NCBI GenBank assembly: GCA_025200525.1
Contig: JANUSC010000386.1
Span: 1 to 64,000, forward strand
Direction: 5' to 3'
Length of the DNA stretch: 64,000 bases
Source of the DNA: Camellia lanceoleosa
Lineage: Eukaryota > Streptophyta > Magnoliopsida > Ericales > Theaceae
Position numbers and translations under genes: made by a program. Below, in pieces: positions 12,096 to 22,710 of the stretch (the stretch's first letter is position 1; each line of letters begins with the position of its first letter). The notes under the pieces were generated by a model. The model was not told the origin of the DNA. It did no database searches and was given only the letters and a program-made list of their open reading frames with translations.

Positions 12096-15000
12096 ATGCC
12101 CACAAATCCAATCGAGGATTTAACCATCTCCCTTTTGAAAGTCCATCTCCTATCCATTGAAAAGCCACCACCATCTCCCCATCCACAAAAACCAAACCAC
12201 CACCAAAAACAACCAAACCCAAAAGACCCCACCAAAAAACCCACAAAACAACCACACCACCAACAAGAAAAAGCCCAAGAACTGCACCACAGACCCCACC
12301 CACACAACAAACACCAACCACACCTCCAACCACAACAAGAACAAACAAAAGAAGGCCACCAACAAAACAAGAAGCTCCTCCGACCAAAAAAAGAAAGCTC
12401 CAAGAAAGCCAATCAACTCCAAAAACAAAAACCAAGGCATCAAAAGAAAAAAAAGCAGCAGTCCCTGCAAAGAGAGTCCAACAATTTAATTATCGTTCCA
12501 ACATCGGAACAGTAATCAAACTGTTGAAGGGCGACAAATTCACAAAAGCCCAACAGACATGAGCGGCAAAAACCCTTTTGGCACCTCATAAATGCTCTCC
12601 TCAACACAATCAAGGCCTCTTGGTGCAGATGCTACAACTCCATTGTAGCGTAAATGACAACACTCTACAACAAAAGAAAAAGATCATTTCTACTTGGCAA
12701 AAAGCAAATGAAACTCGAAGCGATGATGTAAAGCTCATTTTTGGTATTGGTATGGAGAAGACAAGATCACCACCAAATCCTATGCAACACCAAAGGATTT
12801 TGAGCTTCCATTTTACAAACGAAGATGCAAATCACCAAGAGATTGGATGGCAAGTCTTTGGCCAAAATGTTTCAACAAACAAACAAGGAAAATCAACCAA
12901 TGATCGTCAAGATCTTGCAAGGGTAATCACCCTTTACTTGTGCTTGAAACTTCTCATCCTCACAACAGGCCATACACTCAGTTGGAGTTTCCTCAACTAT
13001 GTCGACAATCTCAACAACATCATGAAATACAATTGGGTCGAGGCAATAAAAGACACACTGATGAATTCAATGGCAAATGCAAACAACAACCCAAGGCATG
13101 TCACTGGATGCGTCATGTTACTCTTGGTAAACACATTGCTCAACTACTTCCCACAAAAATATCAGACATCCACCTATTTCTAACTATCTAACATATTTCA
13201 ATTTTTTTTTTTTAACAGTACTGGTACTGTGAGCACAGTAAACTCCTCCGACCATCCAACAAAGAAGGCTTCCCAAGGTTTATGAAATGGAACCTTGGAA
13301 GAATGTACTCCAAGTGGAAACACATCAGCCTTGCTCGCTTTGAAAAGGTATTCAAACTCTTCTATACTATCATAGCACAAATCTATTCAACTCTCCTTTC
13401 ACATTCATTGTAGTACAAATCATATTATGAAACTGTGAAAATTTTCAGTTTCAAAGAACACACTTATTTAACATCACTCATGTTATGAAACTGTAACATT
13501 TTTCAGTTTCCAAAAACATATTTTGTCACGTAACCCACATTACTCACAGTACAAGAAACTAACCAAATTTACAGTACTACTGATATATGCCACATTGTTC
13601 CAATGCAGGTTAACCAAAGTCCTTTAACCCCAACTGAACAAGAAATACAGTTATTGCATATCAATCAAAGCACATCAACAGACTTCTCAAGCAAAGAAAC
13701 ATGACCACAAAAGGACAATAAGCGAAAAAACAAAAGAAACAAAAAAAAAAAAAACACTTCTAGAGAGTGATGAGGATGACTTTCTCGAAGAAGAACATCA
13801 TTCAGAATCAGAATCAGAATCAGAACAAGAAGAACAACAAAAAAAAAAGAAAAGAAAGCAAAAACCACAAGAAGAACCAGAAAGTGATGAACAAGAAGAG
13901 AAGAGTGATGATGAAAAAAATCAAGTGACTGATGAAGAAGAAACTGATGAAGAAGAAACTGAAGAAGAAGAAGAAACTGAAACTGAAGAAGAAACTGAAG
14001 AAGAAGAAGAAGAAGAAGAAGAAGAAGAAGAAGAAGAAGAAAAAGAAAGACAACAAACAAAAGGTGATCAACAAGAAGACCTTCATGAAGAAGAAGACCA
14101 ACAAGAAGAAGTAAATGAACAAGAACTGCCAAACCAACAAGAAGAACTGCAAGAGAAATCTGACATATTTCATGCACAAGGTAAACTATTGTCTAATACT
14201 AAAGCATACTGCAAAATTTCATTAAACTAACCAAAACACAATCCAACATTTTATAGGTCATGACCCACCACAAACATTAACCAAAGAGGATGACAAGGAC
14301 AAGCTCATATCAGACATGAGAGCACAAATGCAAGAAATGGAACAAAATTCATGGTCAATCGTAAAAAGAAGATCAATCAAGGAAATGTCCACCAAAAACT
14401 CGCATCCCCAACAAAGATCCATGGTCAAGAGAATCAAACAAAAATCAAGAAAACAAGCACATCACCCAGATTTTGAATACCAACCAATGACCAAACCCAA
14501 AGAAGATGCAACAAACAAGACACAAATCTGCCGATGTACCCAAACCAACACAGGTACCAATGAAGAAAAGAGAAGGAGAATGACAACAACAAAAAAGGTG
14601 CTCATGAAGCAAAACAACAAAGACAAAGAAAAGATGCAAGAGCATATTGGCCAAGAGAAAGCTTGTTCTGAAACAAACCCAAAAGAGCATGCCAATAAAG
14701 AAAAGACAAAACTTCAAATATTGGAAAGTGATGATGATTTCGGGAAGAATCAATCCCAAACAAGCCACTCACAATTTCATGCCGCAAAACAAACAAGGTT
14801 TGGCATAGCCTATCCAAAAAGACCAAGACCAAATTCAACTCATCAACAACACACAATCAAGTGCTTGTGTCTGGCAATAAGATGAAAATGGCAGATACTT
14901 TTTCAGATATATGCAGATTGACCAACAGGAACCCTTATATGGGAATGTAGGTCTCCAAGCGCACAATTTTACGCTTCGTACATATTCAATAACCTATTCC

Positions 15001-15972
15001 ACAAAACTAACACATTCTCATATATAACATGTTTCAGTCATTGATGCCTTCGCAGAAAAAGCAATTGGCACTCCAACCAACCATTGAAGAATTTGAGAAA
15101 ACGATCTAGTCTTTGCAAGCAATCCATATGCAGGAAGATCTTACGCTTTCAACACTCATCAATGTAAGCAAAACTTAACATACCTTACAACTGCAAAATT
15201 TTCTACTTTCTCAACATATATTACTACATAGTTTTATAACACATTTCAAACATATATATAACTTACAGACTCCACTACAAAACCAAGATCAAGCACTCAG
15301 AGAAAAACTCATCGACAACCATTTTCCGTATAATGAAAACAGATATATCCATTTCCCAATCAACGACAACCATTGGACAATTGTGGTTTTTGACAATGCT
15401 GATGGAATATGGAGACACTATGACTCTTTGAGACCTGCAAAAGATTGCCACAACAAGCACTTTGAAATTGCAAAACAAATTGTAAGTTAAATTTCATACT
15501 TAGTTCCTTTCCTTTACAAACATATCAACTCACCACTATAACTAACAAAAACACCCACTAACTATTTTGTAGCAACAACATCAACTGACATGGAATAAAG
15601 CATTACTCAGCAAACAGGGAAACATGTTTTCATCTCAAGAGTGCGAGACAGAAATTGCATCAATTGAGGAATGCCCACAACAAACCCCACACTCGTAAGA
15701 TACAAAATCCATAAACTAATCTTCCAATATGCTAAATTTTGCAGTTTCACCTAACTAATTAACTTCATCTCAAACACTGCAGGAATGATTGTGCAATCGC
15801 CGTCTGCAATGTTATCAACCAATATCTCAACTGGCAACCTGTGCAGAAAAAACTTCGTCCAACTGAGTGGGTCAAATTTCGAGCACAGATCATCAATCAA
15901 TTCCTCAATGATAACAACCGATCCTGGAAACTCGAGCACTACCAAATGTTGACAAAGCACACCAAACCATAG
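12096..15972 (+). pseudogene. Ulp1-like (C48) cysteine protease gene of the MULE, damaged
   Basis: Transposon-borne relative of SUMO/ULP proteases; the host role is unknown. A Lys/Pro/Gln/His-rich N-terminus (from about 12096) leads into a conserved MULE-ULP region: GTVIKLLKGDKFTKAQQ near 12500, PFWHLINALLN near 12575, DDVKLIFGI near 12725, TGCVMLLL ending at a donor at 13126. Further exons are 13219-13347, 13609-14180 (Glu-rich, over 100 mostly acidic residues), 14257 to about 14885, 15038-15163, 15269-15481, 15573-15694 and 15783-15972. The protease core is intact: His in NDNHWTIVVFD, Asp in YDSLRP, Gln in ECPQQTPHS and Cys in NDCAIAVC. Damage: at least two frame changes between 12480 and 12700, a stop early in the Glu-rich exon near 13702, and a TAG at 15107-15109. 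The 5' start is uncertain. The gene converges on the transposase. Confidence 0.8.
13745..14120 (+). repeat. GAA-rich coding repeat (poly-Glu tract)
   Basis: GAAGAAGAA and GAAACTGAA units inside the acidic exon of the Ulp1-like gene encode runs of Glu broken by Thr, Asp and Gln. They are purine-only on the plus strand, so the antisense frames are long Leu/Phe-rich open frames that are not genes. A slippage-prone adenine run sits at about 13740-13754. Confidence 0.85.
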
Positions 15973-16526
15973 AAATAATGAACAAACTTCTTGACAATAC
16001 AAATTTTCAAGGGAACATATCTTTGTACCTTTTTTTTTTTTTTTTTTAAATTTTTCTTTTTTAACATCTGACAAGTACTTTATATACTTTTGGGAATGAT
16101 CATTTTCTGCTTATTATGGTTATGGTGAAAATCATAGATGTTCTTGTTGCTCTTCTTCTCCTTATTATCATTATTGTGGATGTTATTCTGATTGTTTGTC
16201 TACTTGTTTCTGGTTGCATATATTTTCATACAGTAAAGGTTGTTTCTAATAATTCTTCAAACTGCAAAATTTTGCAGTTTCATCAGCTTGTTTTTAATGA
16301 TTTTTAAAACTGCAAAATTATGCGGTTCCATCAGGTTGTTTCTAATAATTCTTAAAACTGCAAAATTATACAGTTTTGTCGCTATGAAATATCAACTGCA
16401 TTTTAATAAGAAATTTTCAACAACCTTCTCTACATTCCATAAAAATAAAAAAGAAAACCAGACTGTTACAAAACAACTTCAATAAGTAAAGAACACATCA
16501 ACAACCAAAAAACAATTCAACCAACT
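15973..16526. other. Spacer between the convergent protease and transposase genes
   Basis: No coding signal here. It contains a 20-base T run near 16030-16047 and three tandem copies of the AAACTGCAAAATTWTGCAGTTT palindrome (16257-16378). It must hold the 3' ends and polyadenylation signals of both genes. Confidence 0.5.
16240..16385. repeat. Tandem array of an AAACTGCAAAATT palindrome
   Basis: Three units of about 52-55 bases each carry AAACTGCAAAATT followed by a TGCAGTTT-like inverse (TTGCAGTTT, ATGCGGTTC, ATACAGTTT). Each is followed, where the unit is complete, by TTGTTTNTAATNATT. The same palindrome occurs singly elsewhere in the MULE (see findings). Confidence 0.75.
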
Positions 16527-18848
16527 TTATTCATTACTTCCATAATACCAAGTATCACATTTTTTATTCCCATAATTCCTCAAATTCAAATACAAATAGA
16601 AAAGAATAGATTGTGGCCTCAAATAGCGACCTTTGCACGCCTTCTTATTGTGATTCCCATATTTCAAGCACCTCCCACACTTGATTTGCTTCACATTCTC
16701 ACCCCTAGAAGGTATCCTCTTCTTCTTGTTCCGCTTTTTCGTTATAGGAGGTTTGATAACCTAACCATCGCACCATCAAAACCAAATCTCTCACTTGAAG
16801 GCACTGGATAAACAGATTCCTTGTATGACTCTCTAAAACAATCTACATGAAAAAAAGGATCAATGAAATCATACACATCTCTACCACTACTACGCAAAGC
16901 ATGCACAGCATGACAACAAGGAAAACCATTCAATTGCCATTCATGGCAAGAACAAGTCTGTCTACCAATATCAACATAAAAAGAAATAGAAGAATGAACC
17001 TCAAGCACGATCACTAGCAACAATCACATCCCAAGACTTAGCTAGCTCCAAAGAGTCCAACAACTTCTTTTCCATAACTGGACACAATTTCGTACTCCAT
17101 CTTCTAGATTCAGCTCTTCTATCCGACAATTGAGTCATGATTTGAACCCTAATCATATCAACCATACAAGTAATAGGCAACTCACGAGCCCCACCAATCC
17201 AATTATTGTAAGACTCAGCAGCATTAGATGACATCTCCCCATATCGCTTTCCCTCTAAAAATGCATTGGCCCACTTATCATTTTGCAAACCATCCAACAT
17301 ACTATCAACTCTACAATTCCCAAGAATACGCCTCAATTTCGTGATATAATGTTGGAAAGAAGCAACCATATGCGCATAAGCACATTTGACTAATATTTTC
17401 ATCAAACACAGCTTATAGGTAGTACAAAGTCCCACCAATTTGTCAATCAAATTTCTCTTCAAATGATTCAAGCAATAAGCATGATGTGCATTGGGGAAAA
17501 CCATCGAAAGAGCGTCTAGCAATCCATGTTGACGATCCGACACAAAAGTCAATCTCCGGCCTGAACCAACAGCCTTTAACAACTGACTTAAGAACCACAT
17601 CCAATTATCTTGATTTTCAGCGTCAACAATAGCAAAAGCCAAAGGAAACAGACCTGCAAACAAAATCACATGAAACTGCAAAAATTAGCAGACTCACAAT
17701 ACAATAACACACTGACAAACCAAACCTATACTAACTGCAAATAAATACACACCTTGATTACCATCCTTTGATGTTGCTGCAAGCAAATGCCCCTTGTAAC
17801 GCCCCTTCAAAAATGTACCATCAACAAACAACAACGGACGACAAAATTGAAAGCCATACAAACATCCATGAAATGCCACAAACAACCTCCGAAAACACCC
17901 ACTACTTTCATCAACATCTAATTCAAACACACTTCCCGGATTCGTTCTCATAGCCGTCTCAAGGTACCATCGAAGCTGGTCAAAAGAAGTTGCAAAATCA
18001 CCAAACAACCCACCTCTTGCCTTATCAACTCCTAACCATGCAACCCGATAAGAAACATCTATACCATATTGCTTCTTCAACTTTTTTTTAACTTCAATAG
18101 GACGAGTCAACGGATTATCACTAATATCATTTTGCACAATATCAGACACAAGTCTAGAACCAACCATTTTGCTACAAGATCTACGAGCCACAACCCCACA
18201 ACTATGCACATTATCCAACTTCATTATAAAAAAAACACCGGAATCCATCAACACCCTTCCATGCACAAACCATTTACAACCCGTAGACGACTTCATCACA
18301 CACTCAGCAGTTACCCTTGTTGCATCGTTCTTCAAATAATTCACTGCAAAACCACACTCAACTGCATACTTAGCCAATGCAATGCGGAATGCCGGCACTC
18401 CACCTTCAAATTCTTGACCAACACTATGTATAATCCCCTTCCAACTAGCAGACAACAAAACTCTCTCTGGTTCTGGATAAAAACTATGCAACAACCCACC
18501 AACATCATCACAATCATTCACAAAAGAACTCTCACAAGTTACAGAATCAATCCTACAAGAATTACCATCATCAACCTCCACAACTCTCTTATCCCCCACA
18601 ATAACATCAACAACATGACAACCACTACCACCTACCATTGACAGCATATTCCCCAAATCATCATCACATTCAACAATACAATTAGAATATTCAGGAACAG
18701 AGAAAAACAAACAAAAGTTACCAACACTCAACTCCTTGAACTTCGCACATATTTTCTCAACAACTTCATCATAACTACATCCCTCACTAATCTTGATAGC
18801 AGCACAACAATTACTATATTTGCACATTAACATGAAACACCCCTCCAT
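16527..18848 (-). pseudogene. MULE transposase with PB1-like, MuDR-type, DDE and SWIM zinc-finger regions; two frameshifts
   Basis: DNA transposase for terminal cut-and-paste. Exon 1 (18848 to 17753) encodes an acidic PB1-like N-terminus, then a MuDR-type DNA-binding region (VGQEFEGGVPAFRIALAKYA), and ends in the first catalytic block, LLFVDGTFLKG. A 99-base GT-AG intron (17654-17752) splits a Gly codon. Exon 2 carries the second Asp (FVSDRQHGLLDAL), the conserved AYCLNHLKRN and the catalytic Glu block (SSNAAESYNNW). The SWIM finger CSCHEW...PCCHAVHAL and a terminal CX2CX4HX4C knuckle (CGRCLKYGNHNKKAC) follow, ending in TAA at 16527-16529. The reading frame shifts near 17010 and returns near 16750, so the SWIM finger lies out of register with what precedes and follows. 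Either two compensating indels or assembly errors explain this. The catalytic residues are present. Confidence 0.87.
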
Positions 18849-19190
18849 ACTACAAAATCACAAACCAACAAACAATTGTTCACCTATTCCAAACTGCAAA
18901 ATTATACAGTTACAACATATCAATACCAACACTGCACAATTCACAATTCCAAAATACAACTTCAAAATACATTACACTATACGACAAACAAAATCAACAA
19001 AATCAAAATCAAACAAACAAAATTTCCCAAACACAAACCACATACCACGCAAATTTGCTTATCTATATATACATACATATATGTATCAACAAATACAAAC
19101 TACATACACACACAGACATATATATATATATACATATATATGTATATCTATGTATCGACACATACATACATACACATACATATATCTATC

Positions 19191-19224
<34 letters not shown>

Positions 19225-19577
19225 ACGTACGCAGATATAGCCTGTACACAGAGATTCAGATCGCACAACCAGATCAACCTCACAGCACAATCAGATCGAC
19301 CACACAGCACAATGAGATCACCACAACGTAATGAATCGCGATCGCAGAGACGAAGATTTGATTTCCTTTTTTTTCACGCACCAAAAATTTGATTTCCCAC
19401 ATATATATAGATCTGAAAACAAAGGGTAATACAGTCATTTAAAAATACAAAAAAAAAAAAAAAACGGGACCTCTGGGTATAAAACTTAAAAAACTGTGGA
19501 CTTATTAATCTATTAAAAATAAATTGGGATTAGAAGGGAAATAGATCTCCTACATAGGACTACATGGTAATTTTCCC
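18849..19577. other. MULE right end and transposase upstream region
   Basis: Sequence between the transposase start codon and the right terminus. It includes the AAACTGCAAAATTATACAG motif at 18890-18910, a long TATATA/CATACATA tract (about 19060-19180), a (GA) microsatellite and a 16-base A run. Open frames here are microsatellite translations. The transposase promoter should lie in this interval, but I cannot place it. Confidence 0.5.
19194..19222. repeat. (AG) microsatellite
   Basis: An uninterrupted AG run of about 14 units in the upstream region of the MULE transposase. Confidence 0.95.
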
Positions 19578-19578
19578 T

Positions 19579-19767
19579 AAATAAAATAGGCTTTTTAGTC
19601 CAATAAGACAAAGTATCACATCCAACCCATAATCATTACATTCCTTCTCTCACACAAAAAGTCAAAAAAATCAAAAAAGTCAAAAACCCTTCCCAAATCA
19701 TGCTTTTTAGTCTCAGGCTAAAATAGCCAAAAAAAACAAAAAGTTAACCCATTTCCCAAACGAAGCC
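19579..19767. mobile_element. Right part of the MITE split by the MULE
   Basis: This begins with the second copy of the MULE target duplication (AAATAAAA, 19579-19586). It ends in TTCCCAAACGAAGCC, the inverse of GGCTCCATTTGGGAA at 10868. The AGGCTAAAATAGCC block near 19713 corresponds to TGGCTAAAATAGTC near 10902. Confidence 0.45.
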
Positions 19768-19958
19768 AAACTTTTTTTTTTTTTTAAATTTCTCTTTTAG
19801 TGAATTTTTTTTAACAACTTTTTAAAAAAGATTTACAGTTTTATATTCTACTTGACCATATGAAAATAAATAAATAATTAATTTTAATTAAATTAAAAAA
19901 ATTAGCAAAAAGTCTACTAAAGATGGAAAAAATTGAAAAAATAATTGATTTTTTTTTC

Positions 19959-20001
<43 letters not shown>

Positions 20002-20380
20002 GGCTTTAATGATTTTTTATTTTTTGAAGTTTTGAATTTATTTATTTATTTTTAACTTTTTGATCTTTCTACGCTAAACGAACGTGAAAAGAAAACTTTC
20101 ATCAGAAAAATACTAAAATAAAAAAAGTCTGAAAGAAAAAATATAACTGGATGCCAAGCCACGCCTAAATTTCTTTGTGATTTTAACTGCAAAAACTTTG
20201 CTGTTAGCGCTCCACTTGTTTCGACCAAAAATATTTTTCAATTGAAAGACATTTTCTAAAGATTTTAAATATATATATATATATATATTTTCCATAGAAA
20301 CGTTTTCTTAATAGTTGCATTAGTGGTGGTAGTAGTGGTGGCGTCAAGGTGGCAGTGGCAATGGTCGTTGTGTCATAGTG
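19768..20380. other. AT-rich spacer
   Basis: No gene seen. It contains a (TTA) microsatellite at 19961-20001, an (AT) run near 20268-20287 and a GTGGTGG-rich patch at 20320-20360. That patch resumes after the hAT MITE at about 20946, so the MITE interrupts it. Confidence 0.5.
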
Positions 20381-20941
20381 CAATGATTGAAAACCCGGAC
20401 TGGACTGATAGTCAGACTGGTTGAATTGGTGACCCTCCAAACTCGGACTATAGTAAAAATCAACTTAGAATTTGAAAATCGAAAGAACCGCCGGTTCAAC
20501 CTGTGAATCAGTCGCGCGTCAATATAACTTTCCGAGTTTGAAGAATTGAAATTTCTTCAAAAAATATGTTACGAGGAGGGCTTGAATATGGAACCAAGTG
20601 CATACAAAGGAAGCACTCTAACTACTAAGCCATCAATACAATTGTTTACAATGTAACAAGTGTATATATTATATATCTAATATTATCTTCACTATTTTTA
20701 TTAAAAACCAATGTATAAAAAACATAAAATAAATTTTAAGGTATATATTTTTTTTGTAATTGTTTATTATTTATTATTTTTGTAATTTTAATATCTATAT
20801 TTTTTATACTTATAAATTTTAATATATTTATCACATAATTATGACATCACAGTTCAATTCCGATTCACTCGCGGTTAAACCAATGACTTGTCCGGCGATC
20901 ATTTTTTTGGGTTGGTCATCGGTCCGGTTTTCAAAACATTA
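20381..20941. mobile_element. hAT-type MITE containing a tRNA-like sequence
   Basis: Terminal inverted repeats: CAATGATTGAAAACC on the left, and TAATGTTTTGAAAACC when the right end is reverse-complemented. Flanks TCATAGTG (20373-20380) and TCGTAGTG (20942-20949) form an 8-base duplication with one mismatch, as expected for hAT elements. Further inverted similarity (CCGGACTGGAC and GGACCGATGACC) follows inside. No transposase. A tRNA-like segment lies at about 20572-20640 on the minus strand. Confidence 0.72.
20572..20640 (-). pseudogene. tRNA-like sequence inside the hAT MITE
   Basis: Read on the minus strand, a box-A-like block TGGCTTAGTAGTTAGAGTG (20614-20632) is followed by TTCCTTTGTATGCAC and a box-B-like ATATTCAAGCCC ending near 20577. 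This is the order and approximate spacing of a plant tRNA D-arm, anticodon region and T-arm. The anticodon-loop-like TTTGTAT would give TGT (Thr). The stems are poorly paired, so this is a degenerate tRNA relic, not a working tRNA. Confidence 0.45.
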
Positions 20942-20949
20942 TCGTAGTG

Positions 20950-21478
20950 GTCGCAATGGAGGTGGTCGTGTGGTGGTGGAGGTGATAATAGTGGTGGCAA
21001 TGTGGTGGCATTGGTAAAATTTTTTATCATAAAGTGTTTTTTACCTTTTAAAAGTCAAAAGTGTTTTTTATCCAAATAAGTTTATTTTCTATTGATCATG
21101 AAAAATGTTTTTGATTAAATTTTATTTTCATTGTACTAAATATAAGAAAATACGAAAAATATTCGGTGAAAAACGTTTTTTGTCCAAACAAATGAAACGT
21201 AATACTCATTTAGTTTTCGGTATATAATAATAGCTAGGATGCTTATGTATATTTTTTGGTATAATTAATAATTTGATACCCGTATTATCTATTTAGTGTG
21301 TGGATCCTACACCCATGTGATAGATTTAGTAAAAAAAATTAGTAATTTATTTGGAATCCCTATCATAACTCATCTTTTTATCATTGAATTGTTATTTTTC
21401 ATTTTAACATCACATTAGAGTAGGAAATTATTTCAACAAATTAACGGAATTATATCGGTCACAAGACATCGCAAGATA
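20950..21478. other. Spacer, nothing recognised
   Basis: GTGGTGG-rich sequence to about 21018, then AT-rich DNA up to the target site of the Tat retrotransposon (GATAA at 21479-21483). No coding signal. Confidence 0.5.
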
Positions 21479-21483
21479 GATAA

Positions 21484-22113
21484 TGTATAGGAAAGAAATA
21501 AACATTCTCGTATAATCCTGTTGATCAAGTTTGCGCTCCTCCGTACAACGTCGCTCTATCCCCTGAAAACACAAACGTGAGCTAGTCGGCGGGTGTGTGC
21601 CGGAAACCTCTCCGATGCCTAAGTCAGTAAGCAAGACAAATAGACAAAAGCTCTGTGTGTTCTGGAATCAAAGTTGTGTTACCTCTCCATAGGTGATATT
21701 TGTGAGCTTTTATAGGTTCTGCGTGGCACAATCCTGGAAGGACTTTTACTCCTCTATGCAGAGTCCTCCTAGGATTCATATTCCTGAAGGATAATGCTTA
21801 TCCTTCAATACCCCCTTCACTGCTTAAACCAAGTGAGATGGTTTTACCATGACCGAACTACTAATAGACCGAAATAAACATGGTTTTATTATGGTCATGA
21901 CCGAAATAAACATGGTCATGCCCTGACCGGTCTAAGCTCCTGAGTATGGCAACTTGTCGACCGAACTAACCATAGTGCTCTCTACGACCGAGATAACCAA
22001 CAAGTACTTAGGAACCGAACTAACTCAATGGCCCTTTTTGCTCAGCGTTTGCATCAGGGGTTATACCGCCCATTGTGCAGCTCGGCCCAATTTGTATATA
22101 AATTACTCTCTCA
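21484..22113 (-). repeat. 3' LTR of the Tat element (left copy)
   Basis: Starts TGTATAGGAAAG and ends TACTCTCTCA on the plus strand, so it has TG...CA ends. It is about 95% identical to 30774-31405. The main divergence is a cluster just after TCAGCGTTT, near 22048. Its start abuts the GATAA duplication. Confidence 0.93.
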
Positions 22114-22127
22114 ATTGCCCCTTAATT
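22114..22127 (-). other. Polypurine tract of the Tat element
   Basis: Read on the minus strand, GAATTAAGGGGCAAT directly precedes the 3' LTR. This is the expected site of plus-strand priming in reverse transcription. Assigned by position and purine content. Confidence 0.6.
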
Positions 22128-22710
22128 CCATCTGCATAGCATGATAGGGATTACTTTTCTACCAGCCGAACTAACAACCGACCTAAAAACTTTTCAAAGC
22201 CTTTCCAGCCGAGCTAAAAAATCCTTTTAGCCTTTTCAGCCGAACTAACTTACACCGAGCTATACCTGTCCGGTCAAAATGTCTTTTCAATCACAACAAC
22301 TGAATTGATTCTCCTTCCAAGGACACGTGGCACGCTCTGATTGGCTGAAGGCAGGTGTGACGCCACCCTCGTACCTCGCGCAATTTGAACAGTTCCCGCC
22401 TTTGTCCTTCGTATCAAAACAAAAAACCCTTCATTTGGATCAAAACAACATACTATTTCTTCTCTCTCTCTTGCAAACCTCTGAAAGTTCCATTGCTCTT
22501 CAACCCTGCAACTTTGAAGCTTGTGCTTTGCTGCTGTTGCTTCCATCTCGTTCCTCTTTAACCTGGTAAGCTTTCTCAAATCTGTTCTTATTTTTCTCTG
22601 TTTTTGCTTTTGTTTAGTCCATAGCTTTTAGGTTTGTGTTTTACACTTTTCTGAAAAAATCCTTTTAAGAACCACTTGAACTTCATGAAGTAGTCTATAG
22701 AACACTGTGT

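Larger units (their letters stand above)
10929..19577. mobile_element. Mutator-like element carrying a Ulp1-type protease and a transposase (Kaonashi-like MULE)
   Basis: AAATAAAA occurs at 10921-10928 and again at 19579-19586; counting one more base gives a near-perfect 9-base duplication, the Mutator hallmark. The termini are short: GGGAAACTGACC on the left and, reverse-complemented, GGGAAAATTACC on the right. There is no long terminal inverted repeat, as in non-TIR MULEs. Inside, a plus-strand gene with a C48 (Ulp1) cysteine-protease domain converges on a minus-strand MULE transposase. This pairing is known for Kaonashi-type MULEs of plants. Both genes are damaged, so the copy is probably immobile unless helped in trans. 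Confidence 0.88.

Noticed and set aside
12026..12470. Minus-strand Gly/Trp/Cys-rich open frames
   Set aside because: They are the antisense of the Lys/Pro/Gln-rich N-terminus of the Ulp1-like gene and look like no known protein.
13665..14179. Minus-strand Leu/Phe-rich membrane-like proteins
   Set aside because: They are the antisense of the GAA-rich poly-Glu exon.
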